Positions 62,782-64,000 of a stretch of 64,000 bases of DNA are shown piece after piece (within the stretch, counting starts at the first letter, position 1; each line of letters starts with the position of its first letter). Source of the DNA: Alcanivorax borkumensis SK2 (GTDB lineage: Bacteria > Pseudomonadota > Gammaproteobacteria > Pseudomonadales > Alcanivoracaceae); contig NC_008260.1 in NCBI RefSeq assembly GCF_000009365.1, positions 2,699,001-2,763,000 of the forward strand, given 5' to 3'. A program made the position numbers and the translations under genes. Below the pieces are notes generated by a model. It did not search any database. It was not told the origin of the DNA and was given only the letters and a program-made list of their open reading frames with translations.

Positions 62782-63549
62782 TTACTTCGAGCCTTTACTC
62801 TTGTTCACCATAGCCGCAATAACGCCTTTTGCCTCATCGCCCTGAAGCATTTCGGCAAACAGCGCCAGGTCTTCCTTGATCACCTGATGCAAAGGCTTAT
62901 TGATGGATTCTCGCATCAATCGTTTACTGGCTTGCAATGCGCGAGGAGGTTTCTTCGCCAATATCGCCGCCATATTACGCGCGGTGGCATCCAGCTCTTC
63001 ACGCTCGACAACCTTGGCCACCAGGCCTATTTCCAGCGCTTCCTGAGCCAGCATGGGCTCACCCAGCAATAGCATCCGCGCGGCACGCTGATAACCGATC
63101 CACGCAGGTAGCAGCTTGGAGGAACCCGCTTCTGATGCCACCCCCAGATCCACAAAAGGAGTAACCAATTTGGCATCCGCGGACGCCACCACCAAGTCCA
63201 TATGCAACAACATGGTGGTGCCTAGGCCCACCGCATTACCCTGCACCGCCGCAACGACCACCTTGGGGAAATCATGAATGGCCTGAATGAAATGGGCGGC
63301 CCCGCCGGCCTCACCCGGTGTCGCGTTGAGGAAATCCACCAAGTCGTTACCCGCACTGAAGGACTTTCCCTCACCACGGAACAGCACGACATGAATAGCC
63401 TCATTCTGCTCAGCGGCTTTCAACAGCTTAACCAGATCCCGATACATGGCATTTGTCAGCGCATTCAACTTGTCCGGCCGGTTCAGGGTAATTTCCATTA
63501 CCGATTCGGTGTTATTCACCAGAACCAGATCACTTTCCAGTGTCGGCAT
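62782..63549 (-). CDS. Enoyl-CoA hydratase/isomerase family protein
   Basis: 255 residues from ATG at 63549; a GTG two codons earlier is possible. Crotonase fold: oxyanion loops 'FRGEGKSFSAGNDLVDFLN' and 'VVAAVQGNAVGLGTTMLLHMDLVVASADAKLVTPFVDLGVASEAGSS'. The second catalytic Glu of true hydratases is replaced by 'EAGS', which favours an isomerase-type activity. Likely in fatty-acid or aromatic CoA metabolism. Monocistronic. Confidence 0.88.
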   Translation of the reverse strand: MPTLESDLVLVNNTESVMEITLNRPDKLNALTNAMYRDLVKLLKAAEQNEAIHVVLFRGEGKSFSAGNDLVDFLNATPGEAGGAAHFIQAIHDFPKVVVAAVQGNAVGLGTTMLLHMDLVVASADAKLVTPFVDLGVASEAGSSKLLPAWIGYQRAARMLLLGEPMLAQEALEIGLVAKVVEREELDATARNMAAILAKKPPRALQASKRLMRESINKPLHQVIKEDLALFAEMLQGDEAKGVIAAMVNKSKGSK

Positions 63550-63807
63550 CGTCACAACAGCTCTCCCAGTATTTTTCTTTAGTACTTAACCGCAATCCGC
63601 ATTACCGTTAACTATGTATCCGGTAAGGCGGTGCATAGGTCGTAGGCAAGCAAGGCTAGCGGGCGCACCACAACCTGCCAAGGGTGAATAACGACAAAGA
63701 CAATTAAAAAACGTACCTTCGTCGCGATCCCTACATTGAAACGGGTTACTTACAACCCTTTGCGTCGCCTCGTACCCCGAGTGTTCACTATAACAAGCCA
63801 TACACAA

Positions 63808-64000
63808 TTACTGACTGGCCTCAACACTGCCACCGCCCTCAGACAGCAAAGTTTGCGCCTGAGTGCGTAACAGCGACTGATAGCGATGGGCTAGCTGCTC
63901 CACCGGCTGCAAACGGACCCTGTGATCCCCCGCACAGACGACCTGAGCCTTCTCTGGTTGGTAGAGCGCTTTCACATCTAGCTCGGCCAGGGTCAACTGG
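63808..64000 (-). CDS. Unidentified protein, C-terminal part (truncated by window edge)
   Basis: The frame stays open to the window edge, so only the last 64 or so codons are seen. It contains 'VKALYQPEKAQVVCAGDHRVRLQPVEQLAHRYQSLLRTQAQTLLSE'. It looks like a real coding end (its stop is followed by a long gap), but I recognise no family. Confidence 0.5.
   Translation of the reverse strand, partial: QLTLAELDVKALYQPEKAQVVCAGDHRVRLQPVEQLAHRYQSLLRTQAQTLLSEGGGSVEASQ

Noticed and set aside
1..64000. CRISPR arrays, tRNA, rRNA, insertion sequences, phage genes
   Set aside because: Looked for repeated direct repeats with spacers, transposase or integrase motifs and tRNA-like ends; none seen.

Overview
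The window looks like chromosome of a marine gammaproteobacterium of the Alcanivorax / Oceanospirillales type. This is inferred from gene content: a Baeyer-Villiger-type flavin monooxygenase, a P450, a haloalkane dehalogenase, several short-chain dehydrogenases, a glutathione-based detoxification set, and an SpeA/SpeE polyamine pair. Base composition is moderately GC-rich and even, except for an AT-rich patch at about 23.2-24.4 kb. I saw no rRNA, tRNA, insertion sequence, integrase, prophage or CRISPR array, so most of this is core or soft-core chromosome with small accessory patches.

Layout. 0-1.9 kb: 3' part of a di-haem MauG/MbnH-like enzyme overlapping a His-rich outer-membrane barrel protein. 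1.9-6.3 kb: late cobalamin genes (cobD, cbiB / cobT, cobC / cobU) on both strands, with a possible decayed cobalamin riboswitch before cbiB. 6.3-8.8 kb: PhnA/YjdM-like protein, moeA and moaB. 8.9-16.3 kb: P450, two MscS-type channels around a metallo-beta-lactamase hydrolase, lipoprotein, YjbQ, a 2-hydroxyacid dehydrogenase diverging from a DUF523 protein. 16.5-23.1 kb: SDR-BVMO operon, Rieske-DUF4112 pair, divergent speA and speE. 23.2-25.6 kb: accessory patch with an orphan PD-(D/E)XK-like protein, a beheaded HCCA-isomerase remnant and a LysR regulator. 25.9-34.1 kb: phosphatase, SDR, split pqiA plus a short pqiB, DEAD-box helicase, hydrolase, retropepsin-like protein, rdgC. 34.3-40.5 kb: detoxification block with aldo-keto reductase, haloalkane dehalogenase, a long GST-like protein, and a NemR-like repressor with yqhD and a DJ-1/PfpI protein. 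40.6-44.3 kb: cyanide-insensitive-type cydAB diverging from a periplasmic binding protein. 44.7-53.1 kb: selO, yghU, MBL hydrolase, LysR/VOC pair, ahpF and ahpC. 53.2-64 kb: frameshifted small exported protein, a PAS-GGDEF-EAL regulator, mtgA, a YbaY+META lipoprotein, a GATase, leuA diverging from an Lrp-family gene, a flavodoxin-like protein, a crotonase and a truncated gene at the edge.

How the genes fit together. The clearest local circuit is the NemR-like block: one repressor with the two key redox residues of NemR, and the same 20-bp operator-like sequence before the repressor and before yqhD, with a DJ-1 family gene downstream. This reads as a regulon for reactive electrophiles, aldehydes or hypochlorite. 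AhpCF, YghU, GSTs and cytochrome bd add to an oxidative-stress theme. The cobalamin genes cover lower-ligand activation and aminopropanol attachment, but the expected cobS and cobQ are not here.

Recurring non-coding signals are a GTTGAAC/GTTGAAA-type element just after several stop codons, a TGTCGGATTAC repeat, and many GC-rich hairpin terminators.
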